Source: Notospermus geniculatus
Taxonomy: Eukaryota; Nemertea; Pilidiophora; Heteronemertea; Lineidae
DNA length: 64,000 nucleotides
Assembly (NCBI GenBank): GCA_002633025.1
Contig: NMRB01000001.1
Span: forward strand, 1 to 64,000
Direction of reading: 5' to 3'
The first letter of the stretch is position 1, and each line of letters starts with the position of its first letter. The translations under genes and the position numbers were made by a program. Positions 22,628 through 33,810 of the stretch are shown here, in pieces. The notes below the pieces were generated by a model. The model was given only the letters and a program-made list of their open reading frames with translations. It did no database searches and had not been told where the DNA came from.

Positions 22628-23339
22628 GCCGAATCGGTTAATGTCGTCCTGGGTATAACAGAAATATACCCAGGTTCAATGTCGTCCTACAAAACTATAC
22701 CCTGGGTATAGTTCGATCTACAAAAGTATACCGAGGATTGGATACAGCACCTGAAGACGAAGTTGTTCTTGCAAATGCCAGATGACCATGCACAAGCATG
22801 ACAAGTCGAAAAACATCGCTTTGGCGCCCGACACGACGGGCACCATTTTAATTTATCGTAGGCCTACCGACAGACATCAAAGAAATTTTCGTGCCGTTTA
22901 TCGTCACTCAAACTCGCAAGAGTACTCGCACTTATGTCGCAGCACGGCTCGCAGATGTATGAACGCACGACACCGAACAAACATATGGGGCGCCGATCGG
23001 CTCTGTTCGTTTGCTCATTTCTTTGAAAGTGTGAGCTTAACTTGCGATATGTTTGGACCATTGAGTTAAGACAAATGTCAACAGTTTACCCATGCTATCG
23101 ATGAGCACAACATCTGACAATATTTGCTGATATTTTGAAGATGTTGATTGCAAAATGCCGTCTCATTCGATGCGAGAAACAAAATGGCGGCCATCCATTC
23201 CTAACTCGTACCTAGGCTCAAAACTACGATACTGGGTATACTTTTGTAGATCGAACTATACCCAGGGTATAGTTTTGTAGGACGACATTGAACCTGGGTA
23301 TATTTCTGTTATACCCAGGACGACATTAACCGATTCGGC
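22628..23339. mobile_element. Mutator-like foldback element with 9-bp target duplication
   Basis: Ends GCCGAATCGGTTAATGTCGTCC are inverted, with arms 22628-22745 and 23220-23339 built of CCTGGGTA and TATACCCAGG motifs. The exact 9-bp duplication GCGACTAAC flanks it (22619-22627, 23340-23348). The interior of about 470 bases differs from the sister elements and is richer in CG dinucleotides than the arms. Confidence 0.75.
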
Positions 23340-23479
23340 GCGACTAACTGAGTAACAATGGGAATGCAAAAGTCATTATAGTAGGCCGGCCAACATGAAA
23401 TTTTAAACTTTTGTCGGCATCGTGTGTTAATGGCCGGCATCTATGCTAGATCATACCCTTATAAGATGGGTTGAAATTT

Positions 23480-23950
23480 AAGAGTGGATGCCATTCTGGA
23501 TTTGCCGGTTAAAGGTAATTATCAAGGTCATTGTGGTCAAATATACTGAGCTTTGTACAGAACTATGGGACCCGATGTACAGCTATCGTTTGAATGGTTG
23601 GATTTACACCCCATAAATGTATTACCAATAGATAGAAACATGCTATCTCTTAATAAAATAATCATGTTTTTTGTAGTTTTCAATGTATTTTGACTTATTT
23701 GTGTTAATTTACATGAAAAACGTTATTTCTTATTAAGAAACTACTAAAAACAATTACAAACATGCTTATTTGGTTACAAGGCACCATATTTCTATCTGTT
23801 GGTAATACATTTACAGGGTGTAAATCCAACCGTTCAAAGGTTAGCTGTACATCGGTTCCCATTCTCCTGTACAAAGCTCAGTTCTTGGGTCCAATGATGA
23901 AGTCAGTTCCAAAAATTCTATCGACCATAACTTCCGCGAAATAGAGTGGC
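23480..23950. mobile_element. Foldback MITE
   Basis: Left blocks ACAGAACTATGGGACC, GGTTGGATTTACACCC and TACCAATAGATAGAAA reappear inverted and diverged at 23795-23905. The centre, near 23720, is AT-rich. Confidence 0.5.
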
Positions 23951-24536
23951 ATTCACCATAATCTTATTCAGTAGCCAGTACTTTTCAGTTCTAGAGGGGA
24001 TGCCATCCATTAACAGAAAATGCTGACTAATTTTTTTCTAGAGGCCTTTTGGAGGTTTGGCCGGCCTAGTATTACAGACAACAGACATTTTAATCTTTCC
24101 TCATAACTTACATAGTTCAACATAAAATTATATATATTATATTAGTCTAAGGCGATTTCTGTGATTTACACGAACTCCTCCGAAACGGCTCGACGGATTT
24201 TTTTTCATTTTTCGCAGTAGGCATGTGTTCACCTTGAAGTTGTGTTTGGCAGCATTCAAATTGCGTGAGGAGCGATAACGTCCGCGTAAATCGCACTTTT
24301 GTTCGACTTTTTCCACCCAAAACAAAACGACCGAGTCTGACGTCACAGTCGAAACACGTCACCGCCGTTGCCTTGCAGCGTCACGGTAACGCAGCGGTCC
24401 GTGCATCATGTGCATGACGAACACGCTGACGTCAACAATGCATTTGGCCAACCGGGCTTCGCAAGTTCCAACTGGATGCTTGACACGCCTTCCTGACCGA
24501 AGGGAGGGTAGGGCCACCTTTAACGGGACTGACAAT

Positions 24537-25150
24537 AGTGAGGTTAGGAAACCATACGTTAACGCTAACGCTAACGTTATTGACATCATTTTGACGTCAC
24601 ATCGAATGAATCTGTTGTATTTCTTCGGAGAGTGACGTCATTTTGACGTAATTAGCGTTAGCGTTAGCGTTAACGTATGGTTTCTTAAACTCACTAATAG
24701 TGAGCTTAAGAAACCATACGTTAACGTTAACGCTAACGTTAATGACATCATTTTGACGTCACATCGAATGAATCTGTTGCATTTCTTCTAGAGGTGACGT
24801 CATTTTGACGTAATTAGCGTTAGCGTTAACGTTTGGTTTCTTAAACTCACTAATAGGGAGTTTCAGAAACCATACATGTGCGTAACGCTAACGCTAACGT
24901 TAATGACATATTTTGACATCATATCGGATAACTGTTGTATTTCTTCTGGGGATGACTGTGAGCGTTAACGTATGGTTTCTTAAACTCACGAGGGAGGTTT
25001 CAAAATCAAACGATAAACGTTTAACGTTAACGACAACGTTATTTTCGTACCGAAAATGCAATATAAAATCTGGCCAATGTGTAGTACGAAAAATGACGTT
25101 GTCGTAAAGTTTGCGTTTATCGTTTGATTTATTCGAAAGCTCCCAATTAA
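24537..25150. repeat. Tandem set of palindromic GTTAACG elements
   Basis: Three palindromes of about 150 bases (24537-24693, 24702-24851, 24858-24990) each run from GAAACCATACGTTAACG through TGACGTCA-type centres back to CGTTAACGTATGGTTTC. A fourth, more diverged one (25000-25140) uses TCAAACGATAAACG. ACTCACTAATAG separates the first three. The arms are built of GCTAACG hexamer-like steps. Confidence 0.6.
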
Positions 25151-25439
25151 TAGGGAGCTTACGCAAAGCATCCAAAACGCCAACGCGCCGACAAAACCCA
25201 TTGTTCGCTGCCACGAAAAGAGTAGGCCTACACAACAAAATGACAGACTTTCACGTTGGCGTTTCGTGCCCTTTACGTCCGATAACTCTGCATTCTGGAG
25301 CCACCCCGTGTTTCAGGACCCGTCATGCCCGTCATTTGACGGGTACTTTGCTAGTTGTTATGTATTACACATGTCATATTTATTAAACCCTTTTCTTTCA
25401 GCTAAATCAGTTTCTCCTTAATTACATCCACTCTCTTAA

Positions 25440-25650
25440 TTAGGTCCAGCAACCATCCGTGGGGCTTGGACACTATTCTTTCCTTAATTGCTCACTCATC
25501 CTGTCTACACAGGTTCGTTCCACATTCGGGTTTCAGCTCAGTCTTTCCTAGAGTTGCAGATTGTAAAGTTCCACTTGAAAAAGACCCCGGTTGGGGTCGA
25601 AAATTTGTGAATTCTGGAGATTGACTTCTTGCTGATTATCTTTTGTTTGT
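25440..25650 (+). repeat. GGGGTCGAAAATT family copy
   Basis: Carries the TTCCTTAATTG, TTTCAGCTCAGTCTTTCCT and GACCCCGGTTGGGGTCGAAA blocks of the element at 114-935, in direct orientation. A fragment with CGAACTAGAGC follows at 25720, shared with the MITE at 45458-45765. Confidence 0.55.
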
Positions 25651-25959
25651 CAATTTTGTGCTATTCTGTATCTTGGTATTATACTCAACCATGTAAACAA
25701 ACAAACCGTAATGTTTGCAATTCGAACTAGAGCACCTTTAAATCCAGTTTTCTGGCGGCCACATTTGAAGTCTGTTTGGGGCAAATTTTATTGTACACAT
25801 AGATAGAGGGTACCTAGATACCGGTACATCGTCACATCAAGTTACAACACTCTAGTTCAAATAGCAACGAAACGTGCCACCTAACGGCAAAATTCAAAGC
25901 ATTGGCCGCCTGCTGGCAGAATGGACAATCGGATTTCCATGAAAATTCATTTGTGGAGA

Positions 25960-26905
25960 CCCATGACCCTGCATCTTCGATAATCGAAGGCCGATCTGCT
26001 CTCCACTGCGTTACATCACACATCACCCTTCGAGAAAGTGACCGGTCCACGGCGTATCTGCCGCCTCGAGAAGAAGAGGCCAATCACATTGTGTCCACAC
26101 AGGTTGCGCAAGACTGCAAGACCTGTGTCCGCGCGCGGCGCATCACACAAAAATATGTTAGTTTCTAAATACGCGAACCGCATCACTTCTTGAACTGGGT
26201 GATCACGTGATCTACTCCGCCACGAAAGTAGATCCTAGGAAAATAGCGATATGAGGCTTATTTCGTGCAGACTTTGCAAATAATTGACCGATTTGTCATT
26301 TCTGATGACAAATTGCCATAGACATGACATTATCGAGACGAAAAGGATGATATTGGATGACCCCGGCAGCCACTATTCGCAGTTCAGTGTGTTCAGTACT
26401 GTAGACCGAGTGCCGTAGTGTGTGACGACGCACCAACGCAGCTGTCAGTGGCTAACATGACATGTACAGCATATCTAGGCCTATGTATGTCATAATCATG
26501 ACGGATAATGTGATACCCTCACAGGGAGACATCCTTGGTAGGCCTATTTTAGGAGATTCTGCAATTTATTAACTCGAAGCGAGGAATCGCCCGCCATCTT
26601 GAAAATGCAACAAGTAGTCCTGAAGTATCCCATGATTCCTTGAGCGCGCGGTGACAGATCGGTGCGAGGTACGATGCGCCATCTGTCGTGACAATGAGGC
26701 CAATCAGAATCGGTGTTGTAAAATTTGAATCGTGACACAAAGAGTGGTAGCCGAAGACCCGATATAAAGTGCAATATGATTGGTCGCCCGGTCAAGTTGG
26801 CATCGTGCCAAGATACGCCGCCGACCGGTCACTTTCTCGAAGGGTGATGTGCGACGTAACGGAGTGCGAGCACATCGGCCTTCGATTATCGGAGATGATG
26901 ACCCT
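25960..26905. mobile_element. Foldback element
   Basis: The left arm (25975-26070) reading TCGATAATCGAAGGCCGAT to CGGCGTATCT is inverted at 26808-26900. The 730-base interior holds no recognised gene. Confidence 0.5.
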
Positions 26906-27199
26906 GAGGAACAGTCATTGACAATATCTACACATCATGCCATGAATATTTCAATACCACTGGGCCAATTTTAACACGGTTTGTTCCACATGAAAGTGTA
27001 TCTTGTTCGTTGTTCCACATGAAAGTGTATCTTGTTCCTTATATTTCTGCATTAGAATTTTGGAAATTTGGAATGGAAGTATCATAATTATGTAATAGCT
27101 CATCAGAAAAAGGCCTAAAAATCAACATTTTTATTGTGTACTTTTTTGTGATTTTTGTTGCAGTTTTGATAAAGTGAACCTTTCTAAGGATTTTGGGCT

Positions 27200-27766
27200 A
27201 TGTTGCATCAAATTAGGTTGAATGGTTGCTGAAGAGATTATCAAATACAAAGTTAACTGCATACTGCTATCTTTGTACGCCGATCACGCTGAAATTTGGT
27301 GTACATGTGAAGGCTACATCGATACCTGTTTGTTTAGGTTTAGGGCATTCCAGCTGCTAGTAGTTAATGAGCTATGGGCCAATGCTCAATTTCCAAGATA
27401 GCCGCCTGGCGGCCATATCTGAAGTCCGAGCTGACCGAAATTCGCAGGAGACATAGAGTGCGATACATACCCACTTTTGATAATCCAGGACAAATAGCCA
27501 CGAAACCGTGCCACCCATCAGTGAAATTTCGAACTTTGACCTCCGTGACCTTGAAAATTAGGTCAAGTAAAAAAACCCAGGTGACATGCCATGTATCCTC
27601 ATCAGATATACGTACAATAAAAATTTGGTGAGGATCCGATCAACGGTCAAGCGAAATAGCATTTTTAATGTTTTCGGTTTAGCCCCGCCCCTCCGGTGGC
27701 CAAGCCAGGAATCAAATTGGACAGAAAGTTGGTGTCTTGTCATCTGACCTACGGGAGGGCACATAA
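27200..27766 (-). repeat. AGGTCA-rich dispersed repeat
   Basis: Includes TGGGCCAATGCTCAATTTCC, GCCGCCTGGCGGCCAT, TTTGACCTCCGTGACCTTGA, TTAGGTCAAG and GTCATCTGACCTACGGGAGG. The same order occurs inverted at 32290-32950. Confidence 0.6.
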
Positions 27767-27982
27767 GGGAGAATCTGGACGCTAGTCCAGGTCATAAAAT
27801 GTTGTAAGTTCTAAAAATACCGTAATATAGTAGGGGTAGCATAATGGTAGATGGAACAGCTTAGGTATAATACAAGCTGTTCCATTTACCATTATGCTAC
27901 CCCTCTATATTACGGTATTATCAGAACTTAGAAAAAAATTATGACCTGGACTCGCGTCGAGGTAAGTTGGATTCTCCCGTAT
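27767..27982. mobile_element. Long hairpin MITE with miRNA-like core
   Basis: Arms of about 95 bases beginning GGGAGAATC pair across almost the whole length. The inner 46-base stem (27818-27869 with 27877-27917), including GTAGCATAATGGTAGATGGA, has only one or two mismatches and a loop of about 13 bases. Confidence 0.65.
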
Positions 27983-28211
27983 GTACCAATGTCAGATGTA
28001 AACCCCATTAGAAAATAATCTCGTAACTGGCTTATTTATTTCGAAATCATCATCGACTTAACCATTTCACAAGCTCATCAGCAAATGGCATAAAACCACT
28101 AATTACTGATTCCGGTATAAAACAGACATCATCTGTGGCGATCTTCTCCGATTTGCATCGATCAGAAACGAAATACCCTCGACCCCCCTCTCCCTAAAAA
28201 CCTTAAAAATT

Positions 28212-28576
28212 ACCCATGGCGCGCAGCCGTCCAATGCATAAAGGCAGTAACTCCCATTTTGGCACAGATGCACCTTTTGGTCATTTTCGAATCAGCTCTT
28301 GAAGCTTCACCTTCCTGATATACATGTACCACTTAACTCCAATGCCCAGTATTTAAAGAATGAGGCCATGACCCAAAGGCAGTAACTTCACTACCCCAAC
28401 CCAAAAACAATGCAAAAAGGCAGTATCTCCAAAAAGTAATAGGAAAATGCATTGGAAGTTACTGCCTTTTTGCATTGTATTTTGCTCTGGATTTCCTGAC
28501 ATTTTCTATATCGATTTTTCTCAAAACTATGAAAAATCAAGTTACTGCCTTTATGCATTGGACGGCTGCGCGTCTG
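28212..28576. mobile_element. Foldback MITE
   Basis: GCGCGCAGCCGTCCAATGCA on the left pairs with its complement on the right (28540-28576). An inner pair repeats AATGCAAAAAGGCAGTA and AGTTACTGCCTTTTTGCATT. Confidence 0.65.
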
Positions 28577-29115
28577 TTGGCTAATACTCGCACGGTCACG
28601 TGACAGTAATTGACCAATCAGCGCGGGGTTACATGGTAAAAGTAGATCTTAAAAAACCTAGTTTTCTTTTCTCCATTTATCATTAATATTGAGTAAACGG
28701 CACTTCAATTATTCTGTTTGACACAGAAATAATTAAGAGAAACATTGCGAAATTACCCCTCATATGTTCAATACCCCCAAACCCTGAAATTACGATGGTC
28801 AACGCACAACGAAAACTTTATGGTTTGAAGCATTAGGCTAGGGATATGTTGTGTCCGAACGGTTCCTTCCAACGAAACTCTGCGACCAATCTACGAGCAC
28901 GGGCATCTCGCCATTTCTAATGGTAAATGCATTGGCCACGCATTACAGGTACGTGACCGCACAAATACAACCATGATATAATTGGACCACAAAGGAAATG
29001 TCAAACCGATTTCAAAACAGCTGAGATATATAGCTGCGTATATTGCCATTGAAGAGAAATCCAAAGCAAGCCTACGGATTTATCGAGTACTAAACCAAGA
29101 CACAGAACGGAATTA

Positions 29116-29631
29116 TCAGCGAGCAAGTTCTAGTACATCAACTGCACGAATCACCCATCTTGAACCAATCTGCTGATTTGCAATAAAAAATACGGACCTA
29201 GATTTTCCGATCTTCACATCGTATTTACTTTGTTTAGGGTCAACCAAATAAGTTATGTAAAACTTCCGAGGTAATGCGGGCCATCGCACTGAGACATGAG
29301 ACAGCCTGATATGACCTTTTTCATTGAAACATTTGATTATTTCTACCAGACTGATTTTTGTGTACAAGAATATATCAAAATCGTAAAAGAAGGTTCTTGT
29401 TGGATAATCTATTCCCAAAGTGTTGTACGCGACAGGTATTTGAATGGTGTTCGCGGACCGTAACCTACCACCACATTTTGACAACTGTAAGGTGTATACC
29501 ATTGTCTCATGCTCTGTGCTGTCATAATTAAACGTTGAAATTAACACGTACACATCGAGGGCGAGAAATAATGCGTTGCAGTTGTACCATAAAGGAATCA
29601 ACCATAAAGGTTCAACTGACAAATTTAGCAT
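29116..29631 (-). pseudogene. C-terminal fragment of unknown secreted-type protein, paralog 2
   Basis: Open for 171 residues to a TAG stop, with hydrophobic strands and an end (RSVFFIANQ...AVDVLELAR) that parallels the C-terminus of the exon at 21309-22280. It lies 3' of the 30504-31139 exon on the same strand, but stop codons at 29632-29935 and the assembly gap prevent a continuous reading. It is probably the tail of the same broken gene; a separate copy cannot be excluded. Confidence 0.45.
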
Positions 29632-29935
29632 TTTATAAATGTGGACAATATCCCTTTAAAACCCAACAGATTTGCATTCTGACGTTTCCATGTGTTTGGC
29701 AAGAGCCTTCTGCACATTCACTGCAAATTTTGTTGAATTCCGACTAGTTGATGTTATGATACAAAAGGTCTGAATTAATGAGAACCCCACGAACGATGTG
29801 TGTTCAGGGTCATCGGTGTACATTTGAATAGGCTGACGTACATTTGTACATGGAACACTAATTGTGCTGAAAATAGCTCAGTTATCGTCAGAAATGGAAT
29901 TCAAAGCATCATGTTGGCAGGTTCATGTACCTCTT

Positions 29936-30290
29936 NNNNNNNNNNNNNNNNNNNNNNNNNNNNNNNNNNNNNNNNNNNNNNNNNNNNNNNNNNNNNNNNN
30001 NNNNNNNNNNNNNNNNNNNNNNNNNNNNNNNNNNNNNNNNNNNNNNNNNNNNNNNNNNNNNNNNNNNNNNNNNNNNNNNNNNNNNNNNNNNNNNNNNNNN
30101 NNNNNNNNNNNNNNNNNNNNNNNNNNNNNNNNNNNNNNNNNNNNNNNNNNNNNNNNNNNNNNNNNNNNNNNNNNNNNNNNNNNNNNNNNNNNNNNNNNNN
30201 NNNNNNNNNNNNNNNNNNNNNNNNNNNNNNNNNNNNNNNNNNNNNNNNNNNNNNNNNNNNNNNNNNNNNNNNNNNNNNNNNNNNNNNNNN
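29936..30290. other. Assembly gap (355 Ns)
   Basis: Run of N. Reading frames that cross it are artefacts. Confidence 0.99.
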
Positions 30291-30434
30291 ATCATTCTCA
30301 GGCCACACGTCGCGAAACTGGAGTTTATTTCATGTTCAGACCTGCTGGGTCAGCTTTGTTACCTGCGTAGTTCATGTGTAACAATCAGTGGCCAACTTAG
30401 GATGAGATGGTGGGGATGAACATTTGCTGGAATG

Positions 30435-30535
30435 GCTTTGATACTCCACCGATTCAGGCGAAATCTCTCAGGGGTTTGTGTGCGGCGACGAAGGTAGCGA
30501 GCACTAAGAACGCCTGATATTCTCAGGATGTTTAT
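30435..30535 (-). mobile_element. MITE fragment interrupting paralog 2
   Basis: On the minus strand ATCCTGAGAATATCAGGCGT through ACAAACCCCTGAGA matches the plus-strand segment at 31588-31670. It replaces the expected continuation of the coding exon and supplies an early stop. Confidence 0.5.
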
Positions 30536-31139
30536 GGTTGTACTGATCATACAAATGCGCCGTTTTTGCCGTGGCATTTTGTGATAAGTGGAAAACCAAG
30601 CCATTTTCCCCAGATTCTAAGATGAAATTACAAGCTATCATTAAAACCACATTGTGCAGGGAACAAACCACAGATATACCTTCCATGTTATCCTGAACCA
30701 CCCAAATCCTATCCGCACAGTCAGCGCGCCCAGTCCATGCAAAGCATTCTTTTCTGGCTTTCAAGTCTATTTGATCAATATATTTGCCACTCCTAAAATC
30801 GTAAACACTCAACAAAGGCATCAAATGTGTTTTACGGTTTTGTTTAGTTCCACCATTAACGTCGTAAATGATTGTGTAATTTAGCCTGTATACAGGTATA
30901 GCTGTCCTGTAGTCGGTATTTTTGTTATTTTTGTAAAATGTCACATTGTATTCCAGTCGACAACTTGCACTGTTAGCATCTATAAAATACGTAACTAACC
31001 GCAACCACGGCGCACTGCCTGCATCAAATAACATCAAGAGAGGTTGTGTTGGGTGGACTCTTTTACTTAATGGTCGTTGGTTTTCCATTGGTGGTATGAA
31101 CAGTAACCTCCTATGGATACGGTACGCTCCTAATTTTAT
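30504..31139 (-). pseudogene. Exon of unknown secreted-type protein, paralog 2 (truncated)
   Basis: Starts after a TAATGTACTAG acceptor in phase 0, which fits the phase-0 end of the PAN exon at 32077. It begins IKLGAYRIHRRLLFIPPMEN and continues through SVYDFRSGKYIDQIDL, matching the layout of the exon at 21309-22280. After about 200 residues it runs into the MITE at 30435-30535 and stops. Several N-glycosylation sequons (NVT, NYT, NAT) and paired cysteines suggest an extracellular protein. Confidence 0.5.
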
Positions 31140-31259
31140 CTAGTACATTATTTAAAAACGTAACAGTCTTGGTTATCTCAGAAGTTATTACTGGCATCCA
31201 GTAGCCTTGAACGTTAGTTGGGGTGTTGACATTTTTTGGTGAGGGGAATGTCGATGGTA

Positions 31260-31320
31260 GTCAGCTGCCCCTGCATTTAGAGAGACTAGTGAATAGTCTC
31301 TTTGAATGCAGGACAGCTGA
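31260..31320. repeat. Hairpin
   Basis: TCAGCTG...CCTGCATT...AGAGACT pairs with AGTCTCT...AATGCAGG...CAGCTGA with short bulges around an AGTGAAT loop. Confidence 0.5.
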
Positions 31321-31587
31321 CAGGGATCTGTGGTTATAAGTATTTATTAGCAAGTAGGGTTATGCAGTTTGGTAGGGAAATGGAAGGCCTGTCTCCTGCA
31401 ACTTAGAAATTTTCAGCAAAAAAGAATAAACAGAGAAACAGACGCGAGAAATAGTTGAATAGTTTTTTTATAATATATTCCAGATACTCAACATATCAAT
31501 GATAATTAGGAATGACGTCACAACTCAAAAAAATCATGCAAAATTCACATTTTACAAGATTCACAGAGCAATTCCCCGGCAAATCCA

Positions 31588-31955
31588 TCCTGAGAAAATC
31601 AGGGGTTCTTTCTGCTCGCTCCCTTCGTCACCGCAGACAAACCCCTGAGGACATCCGCCTGATTTGCTGTTTCCACGACGCGGGTACCGCTGCGGAGCGA
31701 GTGGACGGGCGCGTACGCGTTTTTTTTCGAATCGGTCATGTGGCAATTTTTTTCCGCTCCCGCTTGCTGCCCACGTGGTATTCCGTCATCATTCCTTTCA
31801 ATTCCCCTGAATTCCTGGGAATTCCCCTGGAATTCCCACCGACCGAAGACCAACTCCCGCGTCTGTGCCCGTTTCGTGGAAACACAACGCCCGCACCCGC
31901 ACCCGCACCCGCACCCGTCACCACATCCGCGTCCGCACCCGACTCGTGGAAATGC
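31588..31955 (+). repeat. MITE-like segment and CACCCG microsatellite
   Basis: Begins with the ATCCTGAGAAAATCAGGGGT block shared with 30435-30535. Ends with several direct copies of CACCCG near 31891-31942, between GTTTCGTGGAAAC and CTCGTGGAAA ends. No gene. Confidence 0.4.
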
Positions 31956-32076
31956 GGCTTAAGAATGATTTTTATTTATTTATTTCCTACCGTCTATATT
32001 TGCGGGTCTAAGATGTTATTCTGTTGTCTATGGCAGTGCCAGCGCAGGCACAATAGAAAAAGGACGAAATACCCAC

Positions 32077-32264
32077 CATTTTCTGATACATCCGGGCTCC
32101 CTGGTATTCAAATGCCTCTTCTTTCTCCATACACGTCACTTTCTTTTCATTCAATTGGCAAACAAATACTTTGTCGATTAAGAAAAAATTAATTGTTGTG
32201 CAGTCTTCGTGCAAACACTTGGCGGCACATATCAGCGACGAGCGTGTCCCTTCGTGCACCGAAT
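32077..32264 (-). CDS. PAN/apple-like domain exon upstream of paralog 2
   Basis: The exon has an AAAGCAG acceptor and a GTGGGT donor, encodes about 62 residues and ends in phase 0. Cysteine spacing (ICAAKCLHEDC, then VFVCQLNEKKVTC) around hydrophobic strands is that of PAN/apple modules, which bind proteins or sugars outside the cell. It would splice to the exon at 31139. The first codon is split, so at least one more 5' exon, expected to hold the signal peptide, is missing from view. Confidence 0.55.
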
Positions 32265-32289
32265 CTGCTTTAAGAATACTCCAACTGAA

Positions 32290-33060
32290 TAAAGCTTTTT
32301 AGCTCACTCGTGAGCTATAGCCATCACGTGGCGTCCGTCGTCCGTCGTCGTCCGTCGTCGTCCGTTAGCAGGGCACGTTTTGTAACCGCTGGGGCTATTG
32401 ACCTGAAACTTGGTACACATATACCCCTAGGTCAAATGACCTATGACACCCAATTTCGGTCCGATCTGGTTCCTGGCTTGGCCACCAGGGGGGATAAACC
32501 GAAAACCTTTAAAGTGCAGTTTCGCCTTAACTGTTGATCGGATCATCACCAAATTTTTATGGTGGGTACATCTTATGAGGATACACGACATATCACCCGG
32601 GTTTTTGATTTGACCTAATTTTCAAGGTCACAGAGGTCAAAGTTCGAAATTTCATTGTCGGGTGGCACGTTTCGTGGCTATTTGTCCTGGATTGTTCAAA
32701 TTGGGTGTGATGATGTATCTAGGTACCCTGTATGTCTGTGGCGGATTTCGGTCCGATCGGACTTCAAGTACGGCCACCAGGTGGCTATCTTGGAAATTGA
32801 GCATTGGACCATAGCTCAATAACTATTGGGGCTAGAATGTTCTGAACTTGAACAAGTATGTATCTTTGTAGCCTTCATGTGTACAGCAAATTTCAGCGTG
32901 ATCGGACTTCACAGACCGCTGCCAGGCAGCCATTTTGGAAAATGCAACTTTGACTTGTGTGACTGATAAATGTCGTTCAACTTGAAAACCCGTATGATAT
33001 ATCATGCATCTGCATTAGATGTACCTACAATAAAAATTTGGTGATGATCCGTCGAATAAT
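32290..33060 (+). repeat. AGGTCA-rich dispersed repeat, long copy
   Basis: Starts TTTTTAGCTCACTCGTGAGC, then repeated CGTCCGTCGTCGTCC, GTCAAATGACCTATGACACC, TTTTCAAGGTCACAGAGGTC and two CCAGGTGGC/CCAGGCAGC blocks. It is the most complete copy in the window. Confidence 0.65.
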
Positions 33061-33810
33061 AAGTTAGTTATTGCACTTTTTGTCCATTTCAATTCAAATG
33101 GAGCCATCTAGTGACTATTCAATGAACCACAGACATACAGAGACCAAGGTGGGGTCAGTCAGTACAGTGACCATGGTAACAGGTAGGCCTTAGCAATGAC
33201 ATTCAGTTCTAGCAGTGTTCACCATGCATGCATGTTCACTGGTTGTGTGACTGTTATTAGGCCTAGGCCTATGCTGATTGCTGTGTCAGGGGGATCTGAT
33301 GATGTTGCCTTTGTTTGGACAGGTAGGACTAGGCCAAGGCTTAGGGTTTTTGATACCGTACTTTTCTTGGCCTAGGCCCTAATAGTGTTAGTAGGCCTAG
33401 GTCATCAACTCATAGGCCTACAATCATGATCAGTCAAAGACTTTGATGGGCCCAATCCAGGCCTAGGGCCTAGGCCTACGCCCCCCCCCCAATAGTGGTA
33501 CCGGTATTTTGATGGCAATGCACTTCAGATGCCTTGGCCTACAGGCCTACACCCTGCCCTGTTAGGCCTACCATAGCTCTACAAAATACATGTAGGCCTA
33601 GGCCTCGAGGCCTACACTTGAACATGCAGTTGTCATCTGTTCTTCTGGACATTAACCCTAACCAAGTTTCGGTCAGATTCGATTCTTAGCTTGGCCTCCA
33701 GGTGGCCAAAAACAACTGCAACTTGGGAATGACTTGACCCAGATGTTCGCTCATATGTGCCTCTCTCTGTAATTATACACTATGTCAACGAGTGAGCACA
33801 TGGTCCATGG
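33060..33810. repeat. Dispersed repeat cluster rich in TAGGCCTA
   Basis: Carries the blocks of 340-600 and 1040-1320 in the same order (GGAGCCATCTAGTGACTATT, CAGTGACCATGGTAACAGG, GACTTTGATGGGCCCAAT, TGGTCCATGGACCATTTCAT), with a C10 run at about 33482. Confidence 0.6.

Noticed and set aside
24537-24990. Telomere-like TTAGCG repeats
   Set aside because: Only two to four steps occur per arm, inside MITE palindromes, and the motif is not TTAGGG.
29800-30419. Frames of 128-193 codons across 29800-30419
   Set aside because: They consist mostly of the N gap.
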